DNA of 37,735 nt from Pseudomonadota bacterium (GTDB taxonomy: Bacteria; Pseudomonadota; Gammaproteobacteria; Steroidobacterales; Steroidobacteraceae): positions 1-37,735 of the forward strand of contig JAJZFQ010000106.1 of assembly GCA_021805275.1 (NCBI GenBank). Reading direction: 5' to 3'. Every line of letters begins with the position of its first letter. Within the stretch, counting starts at the first letter, position 1. Both the position numbers and the translations under genes were made by a program. The notes under the pieces were generated by a model. The model had not been told where the DNA came from. It ran no database searches and saw nothing but the letters and a program-made list of their open reading frames with translations. Positions 7,022 to 17,053 of the stretch are shown here, in pieces.

Positions 7022-10000
7022 AACGCCTGTCGGCCTGGGCGATCCGCCACCCGCTGCCGCCAATCGTACTGTTCGTGGTGCTGCTGTTCGTCGGCATCAC
7101 CTCCTTCGTGCGCCTGCCGGTGACGCTGAACCCCCACCTGTCCTACCCGATCGTCGCGGTGACCGTCACCGAGCCGGGTGCAGCTCCGGAGGAAGTGCAG
7201 ACCCAGATCGTGCGCCGGATCGAGGCTGCGGTGGCCGGCATCGGCAATATCCGCCACATCCTCTCCAAGGCGTACCAGGGCGGGGAAGAGACCGATGTCG
7301 AATTCCAGATCGGGACACCCATCGACCGCGCCGTCACGGAGGTGCGCGACGCGGTGACCCAGGTGCAGGCCGATCTGCCCACCGACATCCTGCCGCCGGT
7401 GGTGCAGCGGGTCAAAGTCGACGGCGGACCGATCGTGTACTACGCGGTCAGCTCGACCAGCATGAGCGACCGGGCCATCTCCTGGTTCATCGACAACACA
7501 ATCACCAAGACGCTGCTCACGGTCCCCGGCGTGGCACAGGTCTCGCGCTTCGGCGGCGTCGATCGCGAAATCCGCGTCGAACTCGACCCGCAGCGCATGC
7601 AAGCGCTCGGCATCACCGCCGCGCAGGTGAACCAGCAGCTCACCAACCTCAACATCGACCTGCCGGGCGGGCGGGCCGACCTCGGCGACGGCGAACAGAC
7701 GATTCGCGTGCTCGGCGGCGCGCAGACCGCCTGGCAGCTCGCGCAGACGCAGATCTCCCTGCCCGGCGGGCGCTTCGTGCGCCTCGGCAGCATCGCCACG
7801 GTGCGCGACGGCGCCGCCGAGGTGCGCAGCCTCGAGATGTTCGACGGCCAGCCGGCGATCTCCTTCGCCGTGCAGCGCTCGCGCAACACCTCGGACGTCA
7901 CGGTGCTCAAGGGCGTGCAGCAGGCGCTCGCCACCATCCGCAAGGCGCACCCCGACATCAATATCCACAGCATCTTCACCTCCGTCACCTACACCAAGCA
8001 CATGTACCACTCGGCGCTGGAGGCGCTGATCGAAGGATCGATTCTCTCCGTGCTGGTCGTCTGGCTGTTCCTGCGCGACACACGCGCCACGCTCGTCTCA
8101 GCGCTCGCGATCCCGCTGTCGGCCATTCCGACGTTTGCCGTCATGGACTGGCTGGGCTTCACACTCAACCAGGTCAGTCTGCTCGCACTGTCGTTGGTCT
8201 CCGGCGTCCTGGTCGACGACGCCATCGTCGAGATCGAGAACATCGTGCGTCACAAGCACATGGGCAAGAGCGCCTTCCAGGCGGCGATCGATGCGGCCGA
8301 CCAGATCGCCCTTGCCGTGGTCGCCACCTCATGCACCATCATCGCAGTATTCGTGCCCGTGAGCTTCATGGGCGGGATCATCGGCCAGTACTTCAAGCAG
8401 TTCGGCCTGACGGTCGCCGCCGCGGTGTTTTTCTCACTGCTGGTGGCGCGGCTGCTGACTCCAGTCATCGCCGCCTACACCCTCAAGTCCGACCCGGCGC
8501 CCGCGCACAGCGACGGGCCGATCATGGCCTGGTACCTGCGCGTGCTGCAGTGGTGTGTGCGCCATCGTTGGAAGACCATGTTGTTCGGCGTCGCATTCTT
8601 CGCCGCCTCGATCGTCGGGCTGGCACTGATTCCGAAGACTTTCGTACAAAGCTCTGACAGCGGCAACGCCTCGCTGGCGATCGAACTGCCGCCGGGCGTG
8701 CAACTCGCCGACACCGAGAAAGTGGCGAACGAGGCTTATCGCATCATTGCCCAGCAACCGGACGTGACCTCCGTCGACGAGTCGGTCGGTGGCAACGGCA
8801 CGGTGCGCAGCGCGAACCTGTACATCACGCTGGTACCACGCAGCCAGCGCTCGCTGAGTCAGAACCAGTGGCAGGAGCGGATGATGAAGCAGTTGCGCAA
8901 TATTCCGAATGCGCAGATCTACTTCCAGAACTTCGAAGGCGACAGCGACGGCCACGACATCACGATCGACCTGACCGGTGACAATCTGACGCTCCTCGAG
9001 CACACTGCCCACAAGGTCATGAGCCAGATGGCCGCACTGGCGGATCTGCGCGACGTGAGCTCGGCGGACGGCCTGCCGCGCCCGGAAATCCGTATCCGGC
9101 CACGGTTTGCCCTGGCCGCCCGGCTCGGCGTGACGGTCGCCGACATCAGCCAGACCATCCGCATCGCCACGCTCGGGGATTTGCTGCAAAACGATGCCAA
9201 ATTCACTCTGCCGGACCGGCAGGTGCCGATCCTGGTCAACCTCAAGCGATCGGCGCGCAGTGATCTGACCACGCTGGAGAACCTGCCCGTGCCAACTTCG
9301 CGCGGCGGATCGGTGCCGCTGAAGGCGGTGGCCAACTTCGGCTTCGGGGAGGGCCCGACCGAGATCCACAGCCGCGATCAGCGGCTGCGCATCGCGATCG
9401 ATGCCGACCTCAACGGGGTGCAGCTGGGCACCGCCATGAAGCAGATCCACGCCCTACCGGCGCTGCGCCACCTGCCCCCCGGAGTGCACCTGGCAGAGAC
9501 CGGTAGCGCGCGGCTGATGTCGGAGCTGTTCAGCGACTTCCTCATTGCGATGGGCACCGGTATATTGATGGTGTTCGCGGTGCTGGTGCTGCTGTTCGCG
9601 CGGGTGCTGCAGCCAATCACCATTCTCTCCGCGCTGCCGCTGTCGATCGGTGGAGCGGTGGCGGCGCTGTTCATCACGCACAAACCGCTGTCTCTCGGGG
9701 TGATGATCGGCTTCCTGATGCTGATGGGCATCGTGGCCAAGAACTCCATCCTGCTCGTGGACTTCGCAATCGAGGAGATGCGCGCCGGGAAGGATCGGCT
9801 CACCGCACTTCTCGAGGCGGGCCACAAGCGCGCCCGTCCCATCGTAATGACCACGGTGGCCATGGTCGCGGGCATGCTCCCGGTGGCCGCAGCCATCGGC
9901 GATGCGTTCCGGGCACCCATGGCGATCGGGGTGATCGGCGGACTGATTACCTCGACCGCCCTTACCCTCGTGGTCGTTCCGGCCGGGTTCACGCTGATCG

Positions 10001-10092
10001 ATGACATCGAGCGCTGGATCGCCCCGCGCGTGGCCCGTGTGGTCATCGCCGAGCCGACAAGTGCTGCGAGGCAGGTCAGTCAGCCCGGATGA
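7018..10092 (+). CDS. RND efflux pump, HAE1/AcrB type
   Basis: A 1024-residue inner-membrane transporter of full family length. It starts with the usual single helix (AIRHPLPPIVLFVVLLFVGI), has a large periplasmic porter domain, then a membrane bundle with the proton-relay motif LVDDAIVEIENIVRH in TM4, a second porter domain, and the closing bundle (VMIGFLMLMGIVAKNSILLVDFAIEEM; RARPIVMTTVAMVAGMLPVA). These features identify a proton-driven tripartite exporter of hydrophobic or amphiphilic compounds. The GTG start overlaps the adaptor stop (GTGA). Being in an ECF sigma operon suggests induction by envelope or toxic-compound stress. The substrate cannot be read from sequence. Confidence 0.95.
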   Translation: MKRLSAWAIRHPLPPIVLFVVLLFVGITSFVRLPVTLNPHLSYPIVAVTVTEPGAAPEEVQTQIVRRIEAAVAGIGNIRHILSKAYQGGEETDVEFQIGTPIDRAVTEVRDAVTQVQADLPTDILPPVVQRVKVDGGPIVYYAVSSTSMSDRAISWFIDNTITKTLLTVPGVAQVSRFGGVDREIRVELDPQRMQALGITAAQVNQQLTNLNIDLPGGRADLGDGEQTIRVLGGAQTAWQLAQTQISLPGGRFVRLGSIATVRDGAAEVRSLEMFDGQPAISFAVQRSRNTSDVTVLKGVQQALATIRKAHPDINIHSIFTSVTYTKHMYHSALEALIEGSILSVLVVWLFLRDTRATLVSALAIPLSAIPTFAVMDWLGFTLNQVSLLALSLVSGVLVDDAIVEIENIVRHKHMGKSAFQAAIDAADQIALAVVATSCTIIAVFVPVSFMGGIIGQYFKQFGLTVAAAVFFSLLVARLLTPVIAAYTLKSDPAPAHSDGPIMAWYLRVLQWCVRHRWKTMLFGVAFFAASIVGLALIPKTFVQSSDSGNASLAIELPPGVQLADTEKVANEAYRIIAQQPDVTSVDESVGGNGTVRSANLYITLVPRSQRSLSQNQWQERMMKQLRNIPNAQIYFQNFEGDSDGHDITIDLTGDNLTLLEHTAHKVMSQMAALADLRDVSSADGLPRPEIRIRPRFALAARLGVTVADISQTIRIATLGDLLQNDAKFTLPDRQVPILVNLKRSARSDLTTLENLPVPTSRGGSVPLKAVANFGFGEGPTEIHSRDQRLRIAIDADLNGVQLGTAMKQIHALPALRHLPPGVHLAETGSARLMSELFSDFLIAMGTGILMVFAVLVLLFARVLQPITILSALPLSIGGAVAALFITHKPLSLGVMIGFLMLMGIVAKNSILLVDFAIEEMRAGKDRLTALLEAGHKRARPIVMTTVAMVAGMLPVAAAIGDAFRAPMAIGVIGGLITSTALTLVVVPAGFTLIDDIERWIAPRVARVVIAEPTSAARQVSQPG

Positions 10093-10119
10093 CACAGACA
10101 GCAGTCGGAGATCCAGATC

Positions 10120-10680
10120 ATGAACCGTCACATCCCTGCCCGGATCGCGCTGACCGGCCTACTGAGTGTCGGCTTGCTCGCGGCATGCACGCGGCACGCG
10201 CAGATGAACGCGCACGGATCGCTCAGCGTGGCAGGCAATGAGGTCCGCATCACCGTGCCGGACGCACCGACCGCGTACGTGCAAAGTGGCGGCGGCGTGG
10301 CGATCGGATCGAGCACGCTGGCGTTGACGCCGGCCGAGCAGACCCTGGCGCAGCGCTACTACCAGTACGCGAGCAGACTCGGCGCGGCCGGCAAGGCCAC
10401 CGGCGAGGCGGGCGGGCGGATGGGCATCGCGGTGATCGGCTCGCTATTCTCGGCGCTCTGGCACGACGATTCCTCCATCATCGATCGAACGGCGCATCAG
10501 GGCGCGGCCAGCATCAAGACCCACGTCCAGGGCCTGTGCGCCCAACTGTCGGGACTACGAACTACGCAGGACGCGCTCGCCTCCGCCCTGCCGGCCTTTG
10601 CGCCGTATCGCATCATTCGCGCCAATGACGTCACCGAGTGCTTCCAGGGCGCCGAGCGGCACGGCGCTACCGGGCGCTGA
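10120..10680 (+). CDS. Small lipoprotein of unknown function
   Basis: A 186-residue predicted lipoprotein: signal peptide with lipobox LLAAC (Cys22), then a short polar region (HGSLSVAGNEVRITVPDAPTAYV) reminiscent of periplasmic proteins that store a small beta strand motif, and a C-terminal part with two cysteines (GLCAQLS and TECFQG) that may form a disulfide. The residues 'NEVRITVPDAPTAYV' hint at DUF2884-type proteins, but the match is weak. It follows the pump gene by 27 nt with a GGAG ribosome site, so it is likely the last gene of the ECF operon. It is not a TolC-type channel. Confidence 0.7.
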   Translation: MNRHIPARIALTGLLSVGLLAACTRHAQMNAHGSLSVAGNEVRITVPDAPTAYVQSGGGVAIGSSTLALTPAEQTLAQRYYQYASRLGAAGKATGEAGGRMGIAVIGSLFSALWHDDSSIIDRTAHQGAASIKTHVQGLCAQLSGLRTTQDALASALPAFAPYRIIRANDVTECFQGAERHGATGR

Positions 10681-10710
10681 TCGCGCACCGGCCGGCTGGG
10701 CCGGCGATCA
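10678..10710. terminator. Hairpin between convergent genes
   Basis: TGATCG (10678-10683) pairs with CGATCA (10705-10710), and CCGGCC (10688-10693) with GGCCGG (10699-10704), leaving a small bulge on one side. It begins at the stop codon of the lipoprotein gene and faces the convergent DUF3857 gene. There is no T-run, so a classical intrinsic terminator is not proven; a bidirectional end-of-transcript hairpin is the likely role. Confidence 0.4.
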
Positions 10711-10748
10711 CCCCGGCGGCCAGGCCCACCGTCGTCCCGATCCGAGGA

Positions 10749-12773
10749 TCACTCCGGGGCGGCGCCGCCTGAGCGATGCGGGCCTGCACCGCGCTGCGTC
10801 AGCATGTCGGCGGGCGCACCCAGATAGAGACTCGATCGCGACAGGCGGCGCAGAATCCGCTGATCGCGCGCTGCCTCCTGCGCGGGAAATTCGCGCGCGA
10901 CACTGCGCGCGCTCGCTACGGCGCGGAACACGCCGGCCTGAATGCGGGCGCGGCGCTCGTAGTGAATTCCGCCAGCCGTACGATCGATATCCGCGCCGAC
11001 GACGCTGAACCCCTTGCCTGTCTGCGGCAGTCGGATCGCTTCGCGGGTTCGGGTATAGAACGGATAGGCGACCGCATAGGGTGCGGCGCGGGCCGGGCCG
11101 GGCAGGCGGGTGAAGTCCGCCTGGAAGCCGACGCCGAGGCCCTCGAGGAGGTAATCCCGGCCGCGCCAGCGCAGCTGCGCGGTGCCCTCCATCTGGAAGC
11201 GCTCCGCGTGCCGCTTGCGGTCGTAGCGGGCCGAAACCGACTTGATGTCCACGAAGCCGTATTGCTGCGTCCAATAGCGACGCAGGGCGTCATCGAGCTG
11301 GTCCGGCGTGAGATTCGCGAGCCGCTGCTCGATGTACAGACCCGCGTCGCCGCGCATGCTTATCTGCGCCCGAAAGGGCGCCGGTCGGAGGATGCCAGCG
11401 GACGCATCGATGCGGATGCGCGTGTTGCTCAATGGCCGGCGCGGCGGGGGCGGCACCATGGACAGCAGCTGCGCACCGTGCCCGACGAGCGGCAGGCCCC
11501 AGTGGTAGTACGGCACGCGCAACTGCGCGAGGTTGCGGTCACCGAGCCGCGTGCCATCCAGCCAATACGTGCGCCCGGCAATCACGGCGCGCACGAGCAC
11601 GTGATTGAACAGCTGGATCATCGGCAGCCGCCCCTGCACCGCATCCCCGGCCAGCAGGTTCACGGCCACCGGTTCGGCCTGGATGCCGAGCGCGTGCAGC
11701 AGCGCGAGCAACAGCACCGTCTTGGCCTTGCAGTCGCCAAAGCGCCGCGACCAGGTGAGTTCCGCCGGCGCCGGATTCAACCCGCCGTCATTGAAATCCA
11801 GGAACAGATAGCGCACCTGCGATTCCACCAGGCGCAGCGCGAGCGCGGCCTGACGCAGCGGGTCGGCGCTTGCCGCGCGGATGTGCGCCACCTGCTTAAG
11901 CAGCCGCGAGTGCGGTGCGAGCTGCGCGGCGCGGCGGTAAAGCGGCGCGAAGCGCCGCGCCAGCTGCGCCCAGGAGCGGAACGCGGTGAAGTCCACGCGC
12001 CGGTCGACAAGAAAGCGCAGCGGCGCAAGTCGCGGCTGCAGCACCGGCGGCACGTTGCGCATAGTCAGGCTGATCCCGCGCTCGCCCCCGGATTCGATCC
12101 GCTGCGCGACCGCGAGTCCCTGCCCTTCCTGCCAACGGATGGGCAGGGACCGACTCCAGAGCGCCCGGATGTGCAGCCGCGACAGGGGCAGCGACCAGGG
12201 CACTTGCACCTCGGCCGAGGGGGTTCCGGCGAGCAGCGGCTGGCGGCGCACCAGGGTGTAGGCGACATCCACGATATCCCCGACGCGCAGCCCCGGCGGC
12301 TGCAGGATGGCCGTCAGCGTATCGTCGAGCGTCGCGGCATCGAGGTTCGTCTCGCGCTTGGCAATCGTGAAGCGCCGCCCGTCGGTGAGCAGGTTGATGA
12401 CCTTGCCGTCGCGGATCAGATCGACCTTGTGCACGACCAGCACGTCGGTGTCCGGATCCCAGATCAGCGTAATGGTACCGAGCGCCGACAACCCCTGCGG
12501 CGTCTGAATGCGAATGGCGTTCTCGACGTAGTATTTGACGGCTTTCGCGGTCAGCTCGATCTGGCGGTCGGCGAGCAGAAACTGCACGGCGGCTCCGGTC
12601 GGCTTGATTGCGCTCGGCACAGCCTGCGGCACGACCCACGCCGCCGGCGCCGCAAAGCGCAGCTGGTGACCTGCCAGAGCAACCCCACCCCACAGCAGCG
12701 CGAGAACTCCAGCGACGATGCGACGCCTCAACACGATGCCCCCGCTGGTGTCATTTTCCCCTCGCTCCGACAT
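10749..12773 (-). CDS. DUF3857 and transglutaminase-like domain protein
   Basis: A 674-residue exported protein. After a cytoplasmic basic stretch and hydrophobic segment (about 19-34, signal peptide or anchor), residues about 65-240 form a DUF3857 domain (YYVENAIRIQTPQGL ... LRVGDIVDVAYTLVRRQP). Residues about 300-410 carry a transglutaminase core with Cys348 in RRFGDCKAK, His391 in FNHVLVRAV and Asp406 in YWLDGTRL, a complete Cys-His-Asp triad. The C-terminal third is beta-rich. Such proteins are periplasmic or outer-surface and mostly uncharacterised; protein-crosslinking or peptidase activity is plausible but not shown. The start at 12773 has a poor ribosome-site spacing; an in-frame GTG at 12734 is an alternative. 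Its neighbours are convergent or unrelated. Confidence 0.85.
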   Translation of the reverse strand: MSERGENDTSGGIVLRRRIVAGVLALLWGGVALAGHQLRFAAPAAWVVPQAVPSAIKPTGAAVQFLLADRQIELTAKAVKYYVENAIRIQTPQGLSALGTITLIWDPDTDVLVVHKVDLIRDGKVINLLTDGRRFTIAKRETNLDAATLDDTLTAILQPPGLRVGDIVDVAYTLVRRQPLLAGTPSAEVQVPWSLPLSRLHIRALWSRSLPIRWQEGQGLAVAQRIESGGERGISLTMRNVPPVLQPRLAPLRFLVDRRVDFTAFRSWAQLARRFAPLYRRAAQLAPHSRLLKQVAHIRAASADPLRQAALALRLVESQVRYLFLDFNDGGLNPAPAELTWSRRFGDCKAKTVLLLALLHALGIQAEPVAVNLLAGDAVQGRLPMIQLFNHVLVRAVIAGRTYWLDGTRLGDRNLAQLRVPYYHWGLPLVGHGAQLLSMVPPPPRRPLSNTRIRIDASAGILRPAPFRAQISMRGDAGLYIEQRLANLTPDQLDDALRRYWTQQYGFVDIKSVSARYDRKRHAERFQMEGTAQLRWRGRDYLLEGLGVGFQADFTRLPGPARAAPYAVAYPFYTRTREAIRLPQTGKGFSVVGADIDRTAGGIHYERRARIQAGVFRAVASARSVAREFPAQEAARDQRILRRLSRSSLYLGAPADMLTQRGAGPHRSGGAAPE

Positions 12774-12814
12774 TCCGCCGCAAGCGACTCTCCCCCGATA
12801 AGCATCTTAACATC

Positions 12815-12838
12815 GGCTCCCCCCGCCGCCGGGGAGCC
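12815..12838 (-). terminator. Hairpin after the two-gene RHH/His-motif unit
   Basis: GGCTCCCC (12815-12822) and GGGGAGCC (12831-12838) form a perfect 8-bp stem with an 8-nt loop. It lies just past the stop of the minus-strand gene ending at 12847. No T-tract follows, so termination strength is uncertain. Confidence 0.4.
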
Positions 12839-12846
12839 AGACCCGA

Positions 12847-13239
12847 TCAGCCCGCCGGGTTGGGCAACAGAAAGGCACGCCGCGCCGCTGCGCTGGCGAG
12901 ACGCTGTGGGCTGTACCAGCGGCTCAGCACGGCGGGGTCAAGCAAGTCGGGGTTGGCCGCCGCGAAGGCAGAAAAGTCCGCCGGCACCTCGGCGGTGAGC
13001 CGCTCGGGGATCAACGCGAGGAACGCCAGGGTGATCGTCTGGTGAAACTTCTCCGGCCGGCCGGCGCGCTCGCACAGGCGCCGCAGAGCCCGCGAGTAGC
13101 GCACCGCGGCGTCGAGAAACTCGTACCGGCGCAGTGTCTCGAATCCCAGGGGCACGTGCTCGCGGTGGGTGAAGCACGCCGGATCGATCCGGGCACGCAG
13201 GAACTGCTGCAGGTCCGCGCTCGCCTCAGCGGGGCTCAT
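12847..13239 (-). CDS. Uncharacterised small protein with HREH motif
   Basis: A 130-residue soluble protein I cannot assign to a named family. It shows a distinctive His-rich segment (CFTHREHVPLGFETLRRY) followed by a helical region (AVRYSRALRRLCERAGRPEKFHQTITLAFLALIPER). I recall similar 'FxHxxHxxxA...YHxTIT' patterns in many uncharacterised bacterial proteins, where the His residues (HREH and FHQT) could bind a metal, but no function is known to me. The ATG at 13239 was chosen because the protein pattern starts just after it and the start overlaps the end of the upstream RHH-like gene by 14 bases, indicating translational coupling. The longer open frame upstream is shadow sequence. Confidence 0.65.
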   Translation of the reverse strand: MSPAEASADLQQFLRARIDPACFTHREHVPLGFETLRRYEFLDAAVRYSRALRRLCERAGRPEKFHQTITLAFLALIPERLTAEVPADFSAFAAANPDLLDPAVLSRWYSPQRLASAAARRAFLLPNPAG

Positions 13240-13480
13240 CGGATTCACGCAGCTTGTGCGCGTCGGCGGCACTGAGCTCAAGACCGTAGATGCGCTTAAG
13301 TGCCCTGATCTTGCGCAACGTCTCGGCGGAGAACGGCGCCCGGCCCTCGAAGGCATGCAGCACGACGCCCTCGAGCAGGTCCCCGAGCGACAGATCCAGA
13401 TCAGCGGCGAGGGCTTTCAGCACCTTCAGCACGTGCGCTTCGATGCGTACGCCAGTCTGCACACGGGTCACGGTCTTCAT
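13226..13480 (-). CDS. Ribbon-helix-helix-like small protein
   Basis: An 84-residue protein. The N-terminus (MKTVTRVQTGVRIEAHVLKVLKALAADLDLSLGDLLEGVVLHAFEG) has a short strand followed by two helices with the spacing of ribbon-helix-helix DNA-binding proteins, where the strand pairs in a dimer and inserts into the DNA major groove. The C-terminal part (FSAETLRKIRALKRIYGLEL) is helical. A perfect palindrome GGTAC-n4-GTACC lies nine bases before its ATG, a natural operator for autorepression. No Shine-Dalgarno is visible, so the mRNA may be leaderless or nearly so. Its 3' end overlaps the HREH-motif gene. A toxin-antitoxin-like arrangement is possible but unproven. Confidence 0.6.
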   Translation of the reverse strand: MKTVTRVQTGVRIEAHVLKVLKALAADLDLSLGDLLEGVVLHAFEGRAPFSAETLRKIRALKRIYGLELSAADAHKLRESDEPR

Positions 13481-13488
13481 CGAATTAT

Positions 13489-13502
13489 GGTACTAATGTA
13501 CC
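13489..13502. promoter_or_regulatory. Palindromic operator candidate (GGTAC-n4-GTACC)
   Basis: The 14-bp site GGTACTAATGTACC has two perfect 5-bp arms around a TAAT centre. It lies in an AT-richer island of otherwise GC-rich DNA, immediately upstream of the RHH-like gene on the minus strand and on the far side of the divergent moxR leader. Size and position fit a dimeric RHH repressor site. Binding is inferred. Confidence 0.45.
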
Positions 13503-13605
13503 GCGGTAACATGCAACTCGGATGGATCGCACGCCGCCGCGCCCACCCCCGCCCCGCCCGGTAGAATGCCCCTTCGTCGCAAATCGGGAGCTGGAGCACG
13601 ACCGG

Positions 13606-13640
13606 CCGGTGCGCCGCGGGGAACCCCGGCGGCGCGCACC
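13606..13640 (+). other. Strong hairpin in the moxR leader
   Basis: CCGGTGCGCCGC (13606-13617) is the exact reverse complement of GCGGCGCACCGG (13629-13640); the interior adds GGG/CCC around a GAAC loop with one bulged G. The total stem is about 15 bp. It lies 41 nt upstream of the moxR start and downstream of a TAGAAT -10-like hexamer (13562-13567), so it would be inside the leader transcript. No T-run follows, so it is not a standard terminator. It could block or stabilise the mRNA, or bind a protein. Confidence 0.55.
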
Positions 13641-13681
13641 GGTCAATCCGGCTCTCGGGATCACTCTGGAGGCACATCGCC

Positions 13682-14707
<1,026 letters not shown>

Positions 14708-14714
14708 GGCCAGC

Positions 14715-15617
14715 ATGGTCATCCCCACGCTTGAGGACCTGCTGGGACTGCGCGGTGCCGCGCACGGCCTGTCTCTTCAGCGCCGCCGGCGGGCGCGCGC
14801 GGCGCTGATCGGCGCGCATGCGAGCGCGCAGCGTGGTCGCGGCCTGGAGTTCCAGGAGGTGCGCACCTACACTCCGGGGGACGATCCGCGCAACATCGAC
14901 TGGCGCGTGACGGCGCGGCGCGGCCGGCCGCACACCAAGCTATATCAGGAGGAGCGCGAGCGACCGGTGTGGCTGCTGGTCGATCTTCAGCCGGGCTGCT
15001 TCTTCGGCAGCCGCCGGCAGCTGAAGTCTGCTCTCATCGTTCGCGCCTCGGCCCTGCTCGCCTGGATCGCGGCCCTCGACGGCGATCGGGTCGGCGCGCT
15101 CATCACAGGCGCGCGCGGGCCGACACACATCGTGCCGGCCCGCGCGCGCCTGCAGGGCGTGCTGCCGGTACTCGAAGCGCTGCTCGCGGCGCAGCCCACC
15201 GCCCCCGGCGAGCCAGCACCACAGTCGCTGCACGAGACGCTGAGGGCCGCGGCGGCCTTGATCCGGCCGGGCAGCCAGATCCTGGTGCTCAGCGACTTCT
15301 GTGCTCCGGCCACCGCGAACGACGGTCCGTGGCTGCCCGTGGCGCGGCGCAACGATATCCGGCTGTTCTGGGCCACCGATCCGCTCGAGGAGCAGGGCCT
15401 GCCCGATGGGCGCTTCCGGGCCGGTCTGCCCGGCCGGCTCCTCGCGCTCGACGGACAGCGGGTGCGCGCCACATGGCGCGCGGCGTGGCAGGAGCGGGAA
15501 CGGCACCTGACACGGCTATCCCAGCGCCTGGCGGCACCGGTGGTACGCCTCGACACCGCCACGCCGGTCGAGTCGTCGCTGCGCGCGGCTTTGCTCGGGG
15601 GATCCTCGGCGACATGA
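14715..15617 (+). CDS. DUF58 domain protein
   Basis: A 300-residue protein with the DUF58 core: GRGLEFQEVRTYTPGDDPRNIDWRVTARRGRPHTKLYQEER (about residues 41-81), followed by a VWA-like fold. The metal-site strand reads LLVDLQPGCFFGS (residues 87-99), where the usual DxSxS is reduced to Asp90 alone; this is common in the short gammaproteobacterial branch. No membrane segment is seen, unlike the longer DUF58 proteins that carry two N-terminal helices. It lies 7 nt after moxR, and its stop overlaps the next ATG. It is expected to work with MoxR in a membrane-associated chaperone or maturation complex. Confidence 0.9.
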   Translation: MVIPTLEDLLGLRGAAHGLSLQRRRRARAALIGAHASAQRGRGLEFQEVRTYTPGDDPRNIDWRVTARRGRPHTKLYQEERERPVWLLVDLQPGCFFGSRRQLKSALIVRASALLAWIAALDGDRVGALITGARGPTHIVPARARLQGVLPVLEALLAAQPTAPGEPAPQSLHETLRAAAALIRPGSQILVLSDFCAPATANDGPWLPVARRNDIRLFWATDPLEEQGLPDGRFRAGLPGRLLALDGQRVRATWRAAWQERERHLTRLSQRLAAPVVRLDTATPVESSLRAALLGGSSAT

Positions 15618-16083
15618 ACGGTGAGTGGCTGACACGGCTCGCGCCGCCGCATGCGCCGCCGCCGCCCTCGCTCTGGCCGCCGGCGCCGGGCTGGTGGCTG
15701 CTCGCAGCTTTGGCGCTCGCCCTGACGGCGGTCACGCTCTGGTGGTGGCGGGATCCGCCGCGGCGTCGCAGGCGCGCGGCGCTGCGCGAGTTGGGAGGAA
15801 TCCGCGCCGCGACCGACCCGCGTGAGAGTGCCCGCGCCATCGAGAGTCTGCTGCGCCGTTATGCGATGACGGTGTTCGGCCGCGAGCGGGTCGCACGACT
15901 CACCGGGGCCGCCTGGCTCGAGTTCCTCGGCGGCGAGGGTGGCGCGACGCTCGGCGGTGAGCCGGGCCGGGATCTGCTCGCGGCCGCCTTTGGCGGCACG
16001 GTCCACGACCGGCGCGCCGAGTGGCTCGCCGGCGCCGAACGGTTCGTTCGCCAGGCGCGCGGCACGGCGCGGAGGCGGCGCTG

Positions 16084-16084
<1 letters not shown>
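15614..16084 (+). CDS. DUF4381 membrane protein
   Basis: A 156-residue protein with a Pro-rich N-terminus (LAPPHAPPPPSLWPPAPGWW), one membrane helix (about residues 27-46, WLLAALALALTAVTLWWW), then a basic cytoplasmic domain of helices ending in an Arg-rich tail. This is the layout of DUF4381, found between the DUF58 and VWA genes of MoxR clusters. The start was set at the ATG overlapping the DUF58 stop (4-base overlap), and its own stop shares one base with the next ATG (TGATG). The function is unknown; probably an assembly partner of the VWA proteins. Confidence 0.85.
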
Positions 16085-17049
<965 letters not shown>

Positions 17050-17053
17050 CGCC

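Noticed and set aside
10776..12998. A 740-codon open frame on the plus strand
   Set aside because: It is antisense to the DUF3857/transglutaminase gene, has a composition rich in Arg/Gln/His without domains, and arises from high-GC codon bias.
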